Origin: Micromonospora rosaria
GTDB taxonomy: Bacteria; Actinomycetota; Actinomycetes; Mycobacteriales; Micromonosporaceae
DNA: 64,000 nt
NCBI RefSeq assembly: GCF_001567585.1
Contig: NZ_LRQV01000002.1
Coordinates: forward strand, 62,001-126,000
Direction of reading: 5' to 3'
The notes beneath the pieces were generated by a model, which saw nothing but the letters and a program-made list of their open reading frames with translations, was not told the DNA's origin and searched no databases. This document shows, piece after piece, positions 1 through 7,851 of the stretch; the stretch's first letter is position 1, and every line of letters starts with the position of its first letter. The position numbers were made by a program, and so were the translations under genes.

Positions 1-118
1 CGGGCTGATCGGCGGCATCGGCGTCGCGGCGCTGGCGGCCGGAGGCCTGTTGTTCCTCGCTGCCCGGCGTCGCCGGATGACCCTGGTGGTCCCCGTGGAC
101 GAGAGCTCAGCAGGCTGA
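1..118 (+). CDS. C-terminal end of a membrane-anchored protein (partial)
   Basis: Only the last 38 codons are inside the window, read from base 2 to a TGA at 116-118. They encode a hydrophobic helix rich in Gly, Ala and Leu, followed by the basic stretch AARRRR and a short tail. This is the layout of a C-terminal membrane anchor, as in sortase-type or other surface proteins, but any LPXTG motif would lie upstream of the window. The family cannot be named from this fragment. Confidence 0.6.
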   Translation, partial: GLIGGIGVAALAAGGLLFLAARRRRMTLVVPVDESSAG

Positions 119-354
119 TCCGCCTTGTCTGCCGGTGGTCGGGAGCGTGGATCCCAGGTCGCAGCTGTGGTGTACGGCCGGGCCGGGCACACCGAGCCAG
201 GGTCGCGTGCGGCATCGCGCGCCGCCCTCGGTGGCAGGCCCCGCCCGCAGGCAGGTCGAGGATGGTGGTCAGCGCGTACTTTCCTGGGTCTTTCCGGGCA
301 TCGAGCGCGTCCGGCGCTGCGGACACGACCCACCCGGGACCGCACCGCGCCGCC

Positions 355-1185
355 TCAACCGATGCCGTCGACGGCCGCCCTGAGTGCGTTGATCGACGGA
401 TCCCAACTGAAGTTCAGGACGGGGATTCCGGACGCGCCGGCGTTGCTCTCCCCGCCCAGGACCACGGCCCGCGGTTTACCGGTGCCCTGCGGGACCACGA
501 GGTACCAGTTGCCCCTCACGTTGGCGATGAACACTTCATCTACCTCCTGGTCAGGCGGGTTCGGGTTGGTGGCGTCCCCGACGTGGTTCTCGAAATCCAC
601 CGTCGCGCGGAAGTTCGTCGGACTGCCGGTGCTCAGCCAGAGACTCGTGTGCACATGCGGGCCGACACCGCGGTCGCTGCCGTGCGCCGAGGCGCCGGAG
701 TACGCGATCGTCTGACCTCGGGACACCCGTTGACCGGTGGAGACGGTGATCGTCGACAGGTGCAGGTGCCGGGTGTAGTTGCCGTCATCATGGGCCATCC
801 CGACGACGCGCCCCGCCGCGGTGGAGTTGTCGGTCTTCACGAAACGGATCGTGCCGTTCGCCGCGGCCATGACGGGAGTACCGGTTCCGACCGCATAGTC
901 GGTGCCCGGCTCGCCCGAGGGCGGCGTCCGGTTCCGGTGGTCCTGCCAGGAGCTGGAGATCCTGACCTGTCCGCACGGTCGCTGATAGCCGCCAGCAGCC
1001 TGAGCGGCGCCGGGCAACAGCGCGAAGGCGGCCGACACCCCGGAGGCGGCCAACGCGGCGCCGGTGATGAACCCCCGTCTCGACAGTGCCCGCAGATAGG
1101 CGACGCCGCCGAGATCCTCGGGCCGCAGATCGCCGTGACCGAGGTCCGGAGGAGGATCAGGGCGGGGCTCCCCGCTGAGGATCAT
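355..1185 (-). CDS. Secreted M23-family (LytM-type) metallopeptidase
   Basis: The 276-residue protein probably cleaves peptidoglycan cross-bridges outside the cell. A twin-arginine signal (SRRGF followed by an Ala-rich hydrophobic stretch ending near AAQA, about residues 35-66) precedes a LytM domain. The domain shows the M23 signatures: a GTDYAVGTGTPV segment carrying the first zinc-ligand region, HLHLS, and GPHVH with the active-site and zinc histidines. The roughly 30 residues before the RR motif are long for a Tat leader, so an internal start is possible. The ATG used here is nevertheless supported by a TAGATT hexamer exactly 6 bases upstream, which fits a leaderless transcript. The extra ~75-residue C-terminal tail is unassigned. 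No link to the biosynthetic genes is evident. Confidence 0.88.
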   Translation of the reverse strand: MILSGEPRPDPPPDLGHGDLRPEDLGGVAYLRALSRRGFITGAALAASGVSAAFALLPGAAQAAGGYQRPCGQVRISSSWQDHRNRTPPSGEPGTDYAVGTGTPVMAAANGTIRFVKTDNSTAAGRVVGMAHDDGNYTRHLHLSTITVSTGQRVSRGQTIAYSGASAHGSDRGVGPHVHTSLWLSTGSPTNFRATVDFENHVGDATNPNPPDQEVDEVFIANVRGNWYLVVPQGTGKPRAVVLGGESNAGASGIPVLNFSWDPSINALRAAVDGIG

Positions 1186-1197
1186 CGATACAATCTA
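1186..1197 (-). promoter_or_regulatory. Leaderless-type -10 element of the M23 peptidase gene
   Basis: On the minus strand TAGATT is followed by 6 bases and then the ATG. This spacing is typical of actinobacterial leaderless promoters, and no Shine-Dalgarno sequence is present. I see no clear -35 box. Confidence 0.45.
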
Positions 1198-1297
1198 GGG
1201 CTGCTCCCGTTCGCGGGCAAGGGTCCGGCCTGCCAGCTCACGCCAGGAACCTCACCAGGTCACTACCGGATCGGCCGCCGGCACCGGCCCCGACAGG

Positions 1298-2056
1298 TCA
1301 GACGCGGCGCAGGACCAGGGTCACGAAGCCCAGGATGTGCCGGTACCCGCGTAGCCACTGGTCACGGTGTTGCCGAGCGGCGGCGAGCGCCTCGGCGGCG
1401 TCCGGATGACCGGGGTTGTCCAGCGCCCACCCGGTGAGCGAGCCGATCCACGACCATTCGTAGTCGTCCCACTCGGCGGCGTCGCTGACGTGGGCGTACA
1501 CCGGCGTCCACCCGGCCTGCTCGGCGGCGTCGACCAGACCGGCGAGGTCGGTCAGGTCCGCCGGCTCCGCGTCGAGCGCCGCGAGCGCCTCCGGGGTCGG
1601 CGGGACCTGCCAGAAGCCCTCACCGACCAGCAGGACGCCGTCGGCGTTCACGTGTCGACCGGCCCCCTCCAGCGTCCCGCCGAACCCGCCGAAGGCGTGG
1701 GTCGACCCGACGCACAGGACCAGGTCGTAGTCGCCGTCCGGCACGTACGTCCGGGCGTCCCGCTGGTGCGGCGTGAACCGGTCGGCGAGTCCGCGTTCGG
1801 CGGCGGCGGTGACGGCGTTCTCAAGCGCGTACGGGCTGATGTCCACGCCGTCGGCATGCCCGTCGGGGTAGTGGGCCAGGGCCTGCAGCGCCCAGGCTCC
1901 CGCTCCGCAGCCGAGGTCCAGGACACGCGCCGCCGGCTGCCGGTCCGCCCGGCGCAGGAGCCGGTTCATGGTGACCCCGGAGATCGGGGCGGCGACCGGG
2001 TGGTGCGAATGCGCGATGCTGCTGATCCGTTGACGGTCCACCGGCAGAGTCAACAC
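1298..2056 (-). CDS. Class I SAM-dependent methyltransferase
   Basis: The protein has the Rossmann methyltransferase motif I (VLDLGCGAGAWAL, about residues 48-60), an acidic motif II (DGVDIS) and a motif IV region (YDLVLCVGSTHAF). The rest resembles small-molecule methyltransferases of the UbiE/SmtA-like group; the substrate cannot be read from sequence. The GTG at 2056 was chosen because the translated sequence upstream is a low-complexity Gly/Arg stretch that includes a tandem DNA repeat. The resulting 252 residues is a normal family length. It is separated from the peptidase gene by about 110 bases and is not obviously part of the polyketide cluster. Confidence 0.75.
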   Translation of the reverse strand: MLTLPVDRQRISSIAHSHHPVAAPISGVTMNRLLRRADRQPAARVLDLGCGAGAWALQALAHYPDGHADGVDISPYALENAVTAAAERGLADRFTPHQRDARTYVPDGDYDLVLCVGSTHAFGGFGGTLEGAGRHVNADGVLLVGEGFWQVPPTPEALAALDAEPADLTDLAGLVDAAEQAGWTPVYAHVSDAAEWDDYEWSWIGSLTGWALDNPGHPDAAEALAAARQHRDQWLRGYRHILGFVTLVLRRV

Positions 2057-2393
2057 GAGTCGGCCACCTGTCGCACCCCGGTTGCCGTGCCGGGCCCGGT
2101 CGACGCCAGGCCACCGGTCGAGGGCGCGCCGGCGCCCGCCGGCCGGACATGGCCGCCCGCCGGCCGAGCCGGACATGGCCGCCCGCCGGCCGAGCGTGCA
2201 CCGACGATTACCACGGAACCTGGCGGGACGCCGGACGGAACAGGAATCGCACCATACGGAAATTCAGCAGCCGCTCAGCAGCAACCACTCCGACCTACAC
2301 CCGGGGGAGTACAAAAAGTGTCTCCTGCCAGCGGACGTCGCGGTGCCCGCCGGGACGTAACTTCGAGGCGTACCCACGAATATAGGAGCGACA
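2057..2393. other. Intergenic region between methyltransferase and small membrane protein genes
   Basis: This 337-base gap separates two divergent genes and should hold both promoters. It contains the 26-base tandem repeat listed separately. Its right half (about 2230-2390) is less GC-rich. An imperfect inverted repeat flanks AAAAA near 2308-2328. I see no convincing gene here. Confidence 0.5.
2142..2193. repeat. Perfect 26-bp tandem direct repeat (two copies)
   Basis: The units 2142-2167 and 2168-2193 are identical over 26 bases. They start with GCCGGACATGG and are rich in GCC/GGC. The repeat lies just upstream of the methyltransferase start and may be a replication-slippage duplication or a repeated protein-binding site. 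Confidence 0.9.
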
Positions 2394-2633
2394 ATGAGCA
2401 ACAGTCAGGCGAGTGAGGGGCGGTCGCGACTGCGCAGCCCACTGCTGTGGGCCGGGCTGGCCGTGGCCGTTCTCGGCATAGTCTTCAACCTCGGCCTCTT
2501 CTTCGTACCGCTGAACGTGTGGCTGGAGGACCCGAAGCTCGTCCCCATGCCCGAGGTCCTCGTCGGCTGGTGGATCGTCGCCGTGGGCGTCCTGATGATG
2601 GTCTGGAGCCAGCGGGGTCGAGCACGCCGGTGA
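2394..2633 (+). CDS. Small two-helix membrane protein
   Basis: The 79-residue protein has two predicted membrane segments, about residues 17-38 (SPLLWAGLAVAVLGIVFNLG) and 55-71 (VLVGWWIVAVGVLMMVW), joined by a short polar loop, and it ends in a basic tail. An AGGAG ribosome site precedes the ATG at a good distance. Its stop codon overlaps the GTG start of the multicopper oxidase gene by 4 bases, so the two are translationally coupled. Small membrane partners of this kind occur beside actinobacterial multicopper oxidases. A role in assembly or membrane anchoring is inferred. Confidence 0.75.
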   Translation: MSNSQASEGRSRLRSPLLWAGLAVAVLGIVFNLGLFFVPLNVWLEDPKLVPMPEVLVGWWIVAVGVLMMVWSQRGRARR

Positions 2634-4243
2634 ACGCTCAGCACCCGCCGGGCCGCGAGACCGCCACGCCGGAGCCCGACGACCGGACGGAGACCGCGCC
2701 GGCACCGGCCCGTCCCCGACGCCGCGCGGTGCTCAAGGGGCTCGCCGCCACCGGCATCGTGCTCGTCGCGCCGGCTGCCGGCTTCGTCGGCTGGCTCTAC
2801 CTCGACTCCGGTCGCAGCAACACCGGCAGCCTCTCCTTCCGCAACCGGCTGAAGATCCCGCCGCTGCTCGACCCCACGACCGACAGCGACGGGCGCAAGC
2901 GGTTCCGGCTCGACCTGCGCGAGGGGTCCACGGAGTTCCTGCCCGGCCTGCCCACGGCCACCTGGGGGGCCAACGGCACCTACCTCGGGCCGACGCTGCG
3001 GGCACGGCGTGGTGACCGTGTGGCCGTGGATGTGACCAACCACCTGCCCGAGCGCACCTCAGTGCACTGGCACGGGATGCACCTGCCGGCCGAGATGGAC
3101 GGCGGGCCGCACAACCCGATCGACCGTAACGCCACCTGGCAGCCGTACTGGACGATCGCCCAGCCGGCCGCGACGCTCTGGTACCACCCGCACCTGCACC
3201 AGACGACCGCCCAGCACGTCTACCGTGGGGTGGCCGGCCTCTTCATCGTGGACGATCCGGCCACCGACGCCCTGCCCCTGCCGAAGCAGTACGGCGTCGA
3301 CGACGTCCCGCTGGTCATCCAGGACAAGAAGATCAAGGACGACGGCACCCTCGACACGTCGAAGATGAACTTCGGCGGCCTCACCATCACCGGCCTGCTC
3401 GGCGACAAGATCCTGGTCAACGGCACCTACGACCCGCACTTCGAGGTAAAGACGGAGCTGGTGCGTTTCCGCCTGCTCAACGGGTCCAACGCCCGGATCT
3501 TCCACGTCGGGTTCGCCGACGACCGGGAGTTCCAACTGGTCGCCGCCGACAGCGGCCTGCTCGGGGCGCCGCAACCGCTGAACCGGCTCCTGCTCTCCCC
3601 CGGCGAACGCGCGGAGATCGTCGTCCGCTTCGCGCCGGGCGACGACGTGGTCATGAAGAGCTTCCCGCCGCCGCTGAAGGCCAACTTCGCCTACGCGCGG
3701 CTGGCCGGGGGCGACGACGAGCACGACCTGGTCAAGTTCGTCGCCGCCGGCACTCTGCGCCCCTCCCCCGCCCTGCCGGCCACGCTCGCGCCGCAACCGC
3801 CGGCACCGCAACCGACCGGAGACCCGTTCCGGTTGACCATGGGGGACTTCACGTTCAACGGCAGGACGATGGAGATGCAACGGCTGGACCGGGTCGTCGG
3901 CACCGGGACGGTCGAGCGGTGGGAGATCGTCAACAGCCAGTTGATCCCGCACAACTTCCACGTGCACGGGTCGTCGTTCCACGTCGTCGACGTCGACGGC
4001 GAGGCCCCGCCGGCACACCTGCGCGGGGTGAAGGACACCGTGTACGTCGCGCCGAACAGCACGGTGAACCTGGCCGTGTCGTTCCTGCCGTACTCCGACG
4101 CCCGGTACCCGTACATGTTCCACTGCCACCTGTTGGCGCACGAGGACTCCGGAATGATGGGGCAGTTCGTGACGGTCTCCCCCGCGGACCGGTCACTGGT
4201 CCAGGGTGACCGCCTCCCGCTGGCCCACGACCACGGAGACTGA
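2630..4243 (+). CDS. Multicopper oxidase (laccase/CotA type), exported
   Basis: The 537-residue enzyme should oxidise phenols or metal ions and reduce oxygen to water outside the membrane. An N-terminal basic patch (RPRRRAVLKG) is followed by a hydrophobic segment at about residues 35-55, which looks like a Tat signal or anchor. All four copper motifs are visible: HWHG, WYHPHLH, the type 1 segment HNFHVHG and the C-terminal HCHLLAHEDSGMM. The GTG start overlaps the stop of the upstream membrane-protein gene. A second multicopper oxidase lies at the far side of the cluster (46871-48433). It could act in copper handling or in phenolic coupling of a polyketide, but nothing in the sequence decides between these. 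Confidence 0.9.
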   Translation: MNAQHPPGRETATPEPDDRTETAPAPARPRRRAVLKGLAATGIVLVAPAAGFVGWLYLDSGRSNTGSLSFRNRLKIPPLLDPTTDSDGRKRFRLDLREGSTEFLPGLPTATWGANGTYLGPTLRARRGDRVAVDVTNHLPERTSVHWHGMHLPAEMDGGPHNPIDRNATWQPYWTIAQPAATLWYHPHLHQTTAQHVYRGVAGLFIVDDPATDALPLPKQYGVDDVPLVIQDKKIKDDGTLDTSKMNFGGLTITGLLGDKILVNGTYDPHFEVKTELVRFRLLNGSNARIFHVGFADDREFQLVAADSGLLGAPQPLNRLLLSPGERAEIVVRFAPGDDVVMKSFPPPLKANFAYARLAGGDDEHDLVKFVAAGTLRPSPALPATLAPQPPAPQPTGDPFRLTMGDFTFNGRTMEMQRLDRVVGTGTVERWEIVNSQLIPHNFHVHGSSFHVVDVDGEAPPAHLRGVKDTVYVAPNSTVNLAVSFLPYSDARYPYMFHCHLLAHEDSGMMGQFVTVSPADRSLVQGDRLPLAHDHGD

Positions 4244-4314
4244 GGCGGCGCGGACACCCCATGGGTTAGAGTTACGCACCGGTGCCAGTCTTTCACGGAG
4301 GGTACCCCCATGTC

Positions 4315-5526
4315 ATGACGGTCGCCCCACCACCGCCGCCGGCCCCTGAGCAGCGACGCACCCGGTTCACCTGGTTGATCGACCTGCTCGTCGCCGGGGC
4401 CGGCGGGGCGGCCATCACCGTCTCCACCTCCGTGGCCGCCGAGCCGACGAGTCGCTCGTCGGGCCTCGCGGCGTACGTGTTCGGCGTGATCCTCGGAAGC
4501 ATGCTGCTGTTCCGCCGGCAGTGGCCGGCCGGCGTCCTGGTCGGCTCCCTGCTGACCGTCCTGGTCTACAACATGACCGACTTCCCCAGCGTCTCACCGA
4601 TCTGGCCGCTGCTCGTCCCGCTCTACACCGTCGCCCGGGCCGGGCAACTGCTCATCGCGTCCCTGGTGGGCAGCTCGATGCTGCTCATCTCGATCAGCTG
4701 GATCGCCTGGTCGGAACATCTCCCGCTGGAGGTGCTCGACGGGGCGATCCGCGAGTCGGTGCTGCTGGCCCTAGTGCTCGCGTTGGCGGTCGCGCTGCGC
4801 AACCGGGAGATGTGGGCCCGGGAGTTGCGCGCCCGGATGCGGATGGAGCAGGACCAGCGGGAACGCGAGCTCGGCCGCCGGCTGATCGAGGAACGCCTCG
4901 CCATCGCCCGGGAGCTGCACGACGTCACCGCCCACGCGCTGGCCGTGGTCGGCATCCAGGCGGGGCTGGCCCGGGAGCTGATGCACGACGATCCGGAGGC
5001 GGCGCAGGAGGCGCTGGACACCGCCCGCCGGATCAACACCGAGGCGATCGGCGAGTTGCAGGCCGCGGTCCGGGTGCTCCGCGGTGGTGACGAGCCGCAG
5101 CGCCCGGGGCTGACCCCGACGCCCGGGGCGGAGCAGCTCTACGCGCTCATCGACCGCACCATCGAGAGCGGCCTGCGGATCGAGCTGGTGGAGAGCGGGC
5201 CGCGCCGGAGCGTGGCCCCGGCCGTCGGCCTGACTCTCTACCGGATCGTGCAGGAGTCGCTGACCAACGTGCTCAAGCACTCCGACGCCACCAGCGCGAC
5301 GGTCGAGGTGGAGTACTCGGACGAGGGCGTCCGCGTCCAGGTCGTCGACGACGGTCGCGGCCCCGTGACGCCCTCCGGCGAGGGGCACGGGCTCACCGGG
5401 ATGCGGGAGCGGGCCACCAGCATCGGCGGTTCGCTCTCGGCCGGGCCGGGCGACCACGGCGGGTTCGTGGTCGAGGCCTGGCTGCCCTGGGCGTACGCGC
5501 CCGTGTCCCAGCTCAGAAGCGCCTGA
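4315..5526 (+). CDS. Membrane sensor histidine kinase (NarL/DesK-type, HisKA_3)
   Basis: The 403-residue kinase has four to five predicted membrane segments in its first ~150 residues. A HisKA_3 dimerisation helix follows with the phosphoacceptor His in ARELHDVTAHAL, and then a GHKL ATPase domain with VVDDGRGP and GHGLTGMRER motifs. The ATG was chosen because a GGAGGG site lies about 10 bases upstream. The partner response regulator begins 21 bases after the stop. The stimulus is unknown. Its position right after the multicopper oxidase could mean envelope or copper stress sensing, but this is only positional inference. Confidence 0.9.
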   Translation: MTVAPPPPPAPEQRRTRFTWLIDLLVAGAGGAAITVSTSVAAEPTSRSSGLAAYVFGVILGSMLLFRRQWPAGVLVGSLLTVLVYNMTDFPSVSPIWPLLVPLYTVARAGQLLIASLVGSSMLLISISWIAWSEHLPLEVLDGAIRESVLLALVLALAVALRNREMWARELRARMRMEQDQRERELGRRLIEERLAIARELHDVTAHALAVVGIQAGLARELMHDDPEAAQEALDTARRINTEAIGELQAAVRVLRGGDEPQRPGLTPTPGAEQLYALIDRTIESGLRIELVESGPRRSVAPAVGLTLYRIVQESLTNVLKHSDATSATVEVEYSDEGVRVQVVDDGRGPVTPSGEGHGLTGMRERATSIGGSLSAGPGDHGGFVVEAWLPWAYAPVSQLRSA

Positions 5527-5547
5527 CACAGGGGGAGGAACGGCGGC

Positions 5548-6243
5548 ATGACCATCCGCGTGTTACTGGCCGACGACCAGCAACTGGTCCGCACGGGCCT
5601 GCGCGGCCTGCTGGAACGGGACCCGGGCATCCAGGTGGTGGCGGAGGCCGAGGACGGCCGGGAGGCCCTGCGGTTGATCAGCGAGGTACGCCCGGACGTC
5701 GCGCTGGTGGACATCCGGATGCCGGAGCTCGACGGCCTCGCGCTGACCCGCCAGGTGACCGGCGACCCCGACCTCGCCGACGTCCGCATCGTCGTGCTGA
5801 CCACCTTCGAGACCGACCAGTACATCTTCGAGGCGCTCAAGGCCGGGGCGAAGGGCTTCCTCACCAAGACGGTCAGCCGGGAGGAGCTGTGCCGGGCGGT
5901 CCGGGTCGTCGCCGCCGGGGAGGCGCTGCTGAGCCCCAGCGTCACCGAGCGGGTCATCGCGGAGCTGTCCCGCCGGCCGGACCCGGTCCGGTCCTCGCCG
6001 GAACGGCTGTCGCTGCTGACCGCCCGGGAACGCGAGGTGATGGGGATGATCGCGGCCGGACGGAGCAACTCGGAGATCGGCGAGGCGCTGCGGATGAGCC
6101 CGCTGACCGCCAAGACCCACGTCAGCCGGATCATCACCAAGCTGCGGGTCCGCGACCGCGCCCAGCTGGTGACCCTGGCCTACGAGACCGGGCTGGTGCA
6201 GCCCGGTGCCGGCGTGCCGCCGCCGGGCAGCTCCTCCAGGTAG
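5548..6243 (+). CDS. NarL/FixJ-family response regulator with a TTA codon
   Basis: The 231-residue protein has a receiver domain with acidic DD near residue 10, the phospho-Asp in VALVDIRMPELDG, the conserved T in VLTTFE and K in FLTK. A LuxR-type helix-turn-helix follows (LTAREREVMGMIAAGRSNSEI onward, about residues 155-215). It pairs with the upstream histidine kinase. Codon 6 is TTA (5563-5565), a rare leucine codon in this kind of genome that in streptomycetes depends on the bldA tRNA. Its last 64 bases overlap the 3' end of the opposing small gene. Confidence 0.92.
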   Translation: MTIRVLLADDQQLVRTGLRGLLERDPGIQVVAEAEDGREALRLISEVRPDVALVDIRMPELDGLALTRQVTGDPDLADVRIVVLTTFETDQYIFEALKAGAKGFLTKTVSREELCRAVRVVAAGEALLSPSVTERVIAELSRRPDPVRSSPERLSLLTAREREVMGMIAAGRSNSEIGEALRMSPLTAKTHVSRIITKLRVRDRAQLVTLAYETGLVQPGAGVPPPGSSSR

Positions 6244-6560
6244 GAGACGCCGCGCGAGCCGGCGGCGTCGAAGCGCCGCCACTCCTCGCGCAGCCGGATC
6301 CGGCCGTCGGGCAGCACCTCGGGCACCGACCGGCAGGCGCCCGCCAGCACCTGCCCGTCGGTCAGCACCTGGCAGTAGGTGACGGTGAGGGTGCCGTCGG
6401 CGGCGCAGGTGCCGACCAACCGGCCGGTCCGTACCGCCCCGCCGGCGAAGTCGGCCCACACGAGGTCACCGCGCTGGTGGTAGCAGCCGACCGGGGTCGT
6501 GCCGGCCCGGTCGGCGGTCTCCGCGGCGGACGAGCTGAACCGGCGGCCGTCATAGTCCAC
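6180..6560 (-). CDS. Small conserved protein, often labelled N-acetylglutamate synthase-like
   Basis: The 126-residue protein begins MDYDGRRF and contains HQRGDLVWADFAGG, CRSVPEVLPDGRIRL and REEWR. It resembles small actinobacterial proteins that carry an unsupported N-acetylglutamate synthase label. No GNAT acyl-CoA motif is evident, so I assign no function. The GTG start lies 11 bases inside the N-hydroxylase gene, which makes it the last gene of the hydrazine-type operon. Its 3' end converges with and overlaps the response regulator by 64 bases. Confidence 0.7.
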   Translation of the reverse strand: MDYDGRRFSSSAAETADRAGTTPVGCYHQRGDLVWADFAGGAVRTGRLVGTCAADGTLTVTYCQVLTDGQVLAGACRSVPEVLPDGRIRLREEWRRFDAAGSRGVSYLEELPGGGTPAPGCTSPVS

Positions 6561-7851
6561 GGGTACGGCCCTCCTGCTCGTCGAAGTGCGCGGTCGGCCA
6601 GTAGGTGAAGTTCTGCTCGTCGACGATCGTGTACGCGTCCCGGTCCAGCAGCGAGTTGACGATCAGCGCCGCCCGCACCGAGAGCAGGCTCAGGTTGGGG
6701 TCGTTGACGCCGTGCGTGAGACGGGACCGGTTCTGCAGGTAGATCCGGTTCTGGTCGCCGTGCTTCCACCGGAGCCGGTAGTCGTCCTCCACCACCGGCT
6801 GCCCGGTACGGTCGGTCTCGATCAGCTCGGCCAGACCGGGCGCCAGCGGCAGCGGGGTGGGCCGCCGCCCGGTCGCCAGCACCACGTGCCGGGTTTCCCG
6901 GAACTCCTGCCCCCCGGTGGAGAGCCGGCAGCGCATGGAGATGACGCCGCCACGGCTGCGCACCGCCACCACCTCCCGGCCGGGCAGCAGGATCAGCGGG
7001 GAGCGGCCCTCGCGCAGGAACCCCTCGTACTGGGTCTGGTAGATCTCCTGGAGGCTGGACATGGAGACCCCGTCGCTGGTGAGGACCTGGTCGCGCAGCA
7101 GGGTCTCGCGGACCGCCGCCGGCAGCCCCTGGAAGAACCGGGCGTACGAGGGGCGGAACAGGTCGTTGGCCGACGGGGAGTCGTCCAGCGGGGCGAACCA
7201 GTGCCGCCGGCCGATCCACTGGACGTCGGAGAAGCCGCGCTGCAACAGCACCAGGACGCACTCCGCGCCGGTCTGCCCGCCGCCCACCACGATCACCGGG
7301 TCGGCGCGGTGCCGGTCCAGCTCGTCGAGCCGGCCGGCGAGCTGCTCGGCGAGGAGCACGCCGGGCGTGCCGCGCCCGCCGAAGCAGGGCGGCACGTGGG
7401 CCACCGTGCCGAGGCCGAGGACGAGGTGCCGGGTCCGGGCCACCACCTGCCCCGCCGACCAGGCCAGGAACTCGCCGTCGTAGGACACCTCCTCGACGCC
7501 GGTGCCGTACCGGACGTCCAGGCGGTCGGCCGCCCAGCGCAGGTAGCGCGCGTACTCGAGCCGGGGGATGGCGTCGAACTGGGCGTTGAGGAAGGCGTAG
7601 ATCCGCCCGGTGGAGACGATGTAGTTGAGGAAACCCAGCTCGTGCCGCGGGTCGACCAGGGAGACCAGGTCCTTCACCCAGGAGGTCTGCAACCGGGCGC
7701 CGGGCAGCAGCAGACCCGGGTGCCAGCCCGGCCCGGAGGCGCGTTCGAGCACGGGCATCGGACGGCCGGCGGCGGTGCCGTAGAGGGCGGCCAGGCTGAG
7801 GTTCGCCGGGCCGCCGCCGACGGCCACCACGTCGTACCGGTGCGCGGTCAC
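6550..7851 (-). CDS. FAD/NADPH N-hydroxylating monooxygenase (lysine N6-/ornithine N5-hydroxylase family)
   Basis: The 433-residue flavoenzyme belongs to the IucD/PvdA/SidA family, which hydroxylates the side-chain amine of lysine or ornithine. The FAD-binding motif is VGGGPANLSLAALY (about residues 11-24), the NADPH site is VVGGGQTGAE (188-197), and the family's ATGRRP motif lies near the C-terminus. No siderophore synthetase is nearby. Instead the gene follows a cupin, a MetRS-like protein and a DAO-like oxidase. In known hydrazine pathways this family supplies N6-hydroxylysine to a cupin/MetRS-type hydrazine synthetase, so lysine is the inferred substrate. The GTG start overlaps the stop of the upstream oxidase gene as GTGA. 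Confidence 0.9.
   Translation of the reverse strand: MTAHRYDVVAVGGGPANLSLAALYGTAAGRPMPVLERASGPGWHPGLLLPGARLQTSWVKDLVSLVDPRHELGFLNYIVSTGRIYAFLNAQFDAIPRLEYARYLRWAADRLDVRYGTGVEEVSYDGEFLAWSAGQVVARTRHLVLGLGTVAHVPPCFGGRGTPGVLLAEQLAGRLDELDRHRADPVIVVGGGQTGAECVLVLLQRGFSDVQWIGRRHWFAPLDDSPSANDLFRPSYARFFQGLPAAVRETLLRDQVLTSDGVSMSSLQEIYQTQYEGFLREGRSPLILLPGREVVAVRSRGGVISMRCRLSTGGQEFRETRHVVLATGRRPTPLPLAPGLAELIETDRTGQPVVEDDYRLRWKHGDQNRIYLQNRSRLTHGVNDPNLSLLSVRAALIVNSLLDRDAYTIVDEQNFTYWPTAHFDEQEGRTRGL

Noticed and set aside
6550..7851. Siderophore biosynthesis locus based on the lysine/ornithine N-hydroxylase
   Set aside because: No NRPS, IucA/IucC-type synthetase, acyltransferase or iron transporter is nearby.
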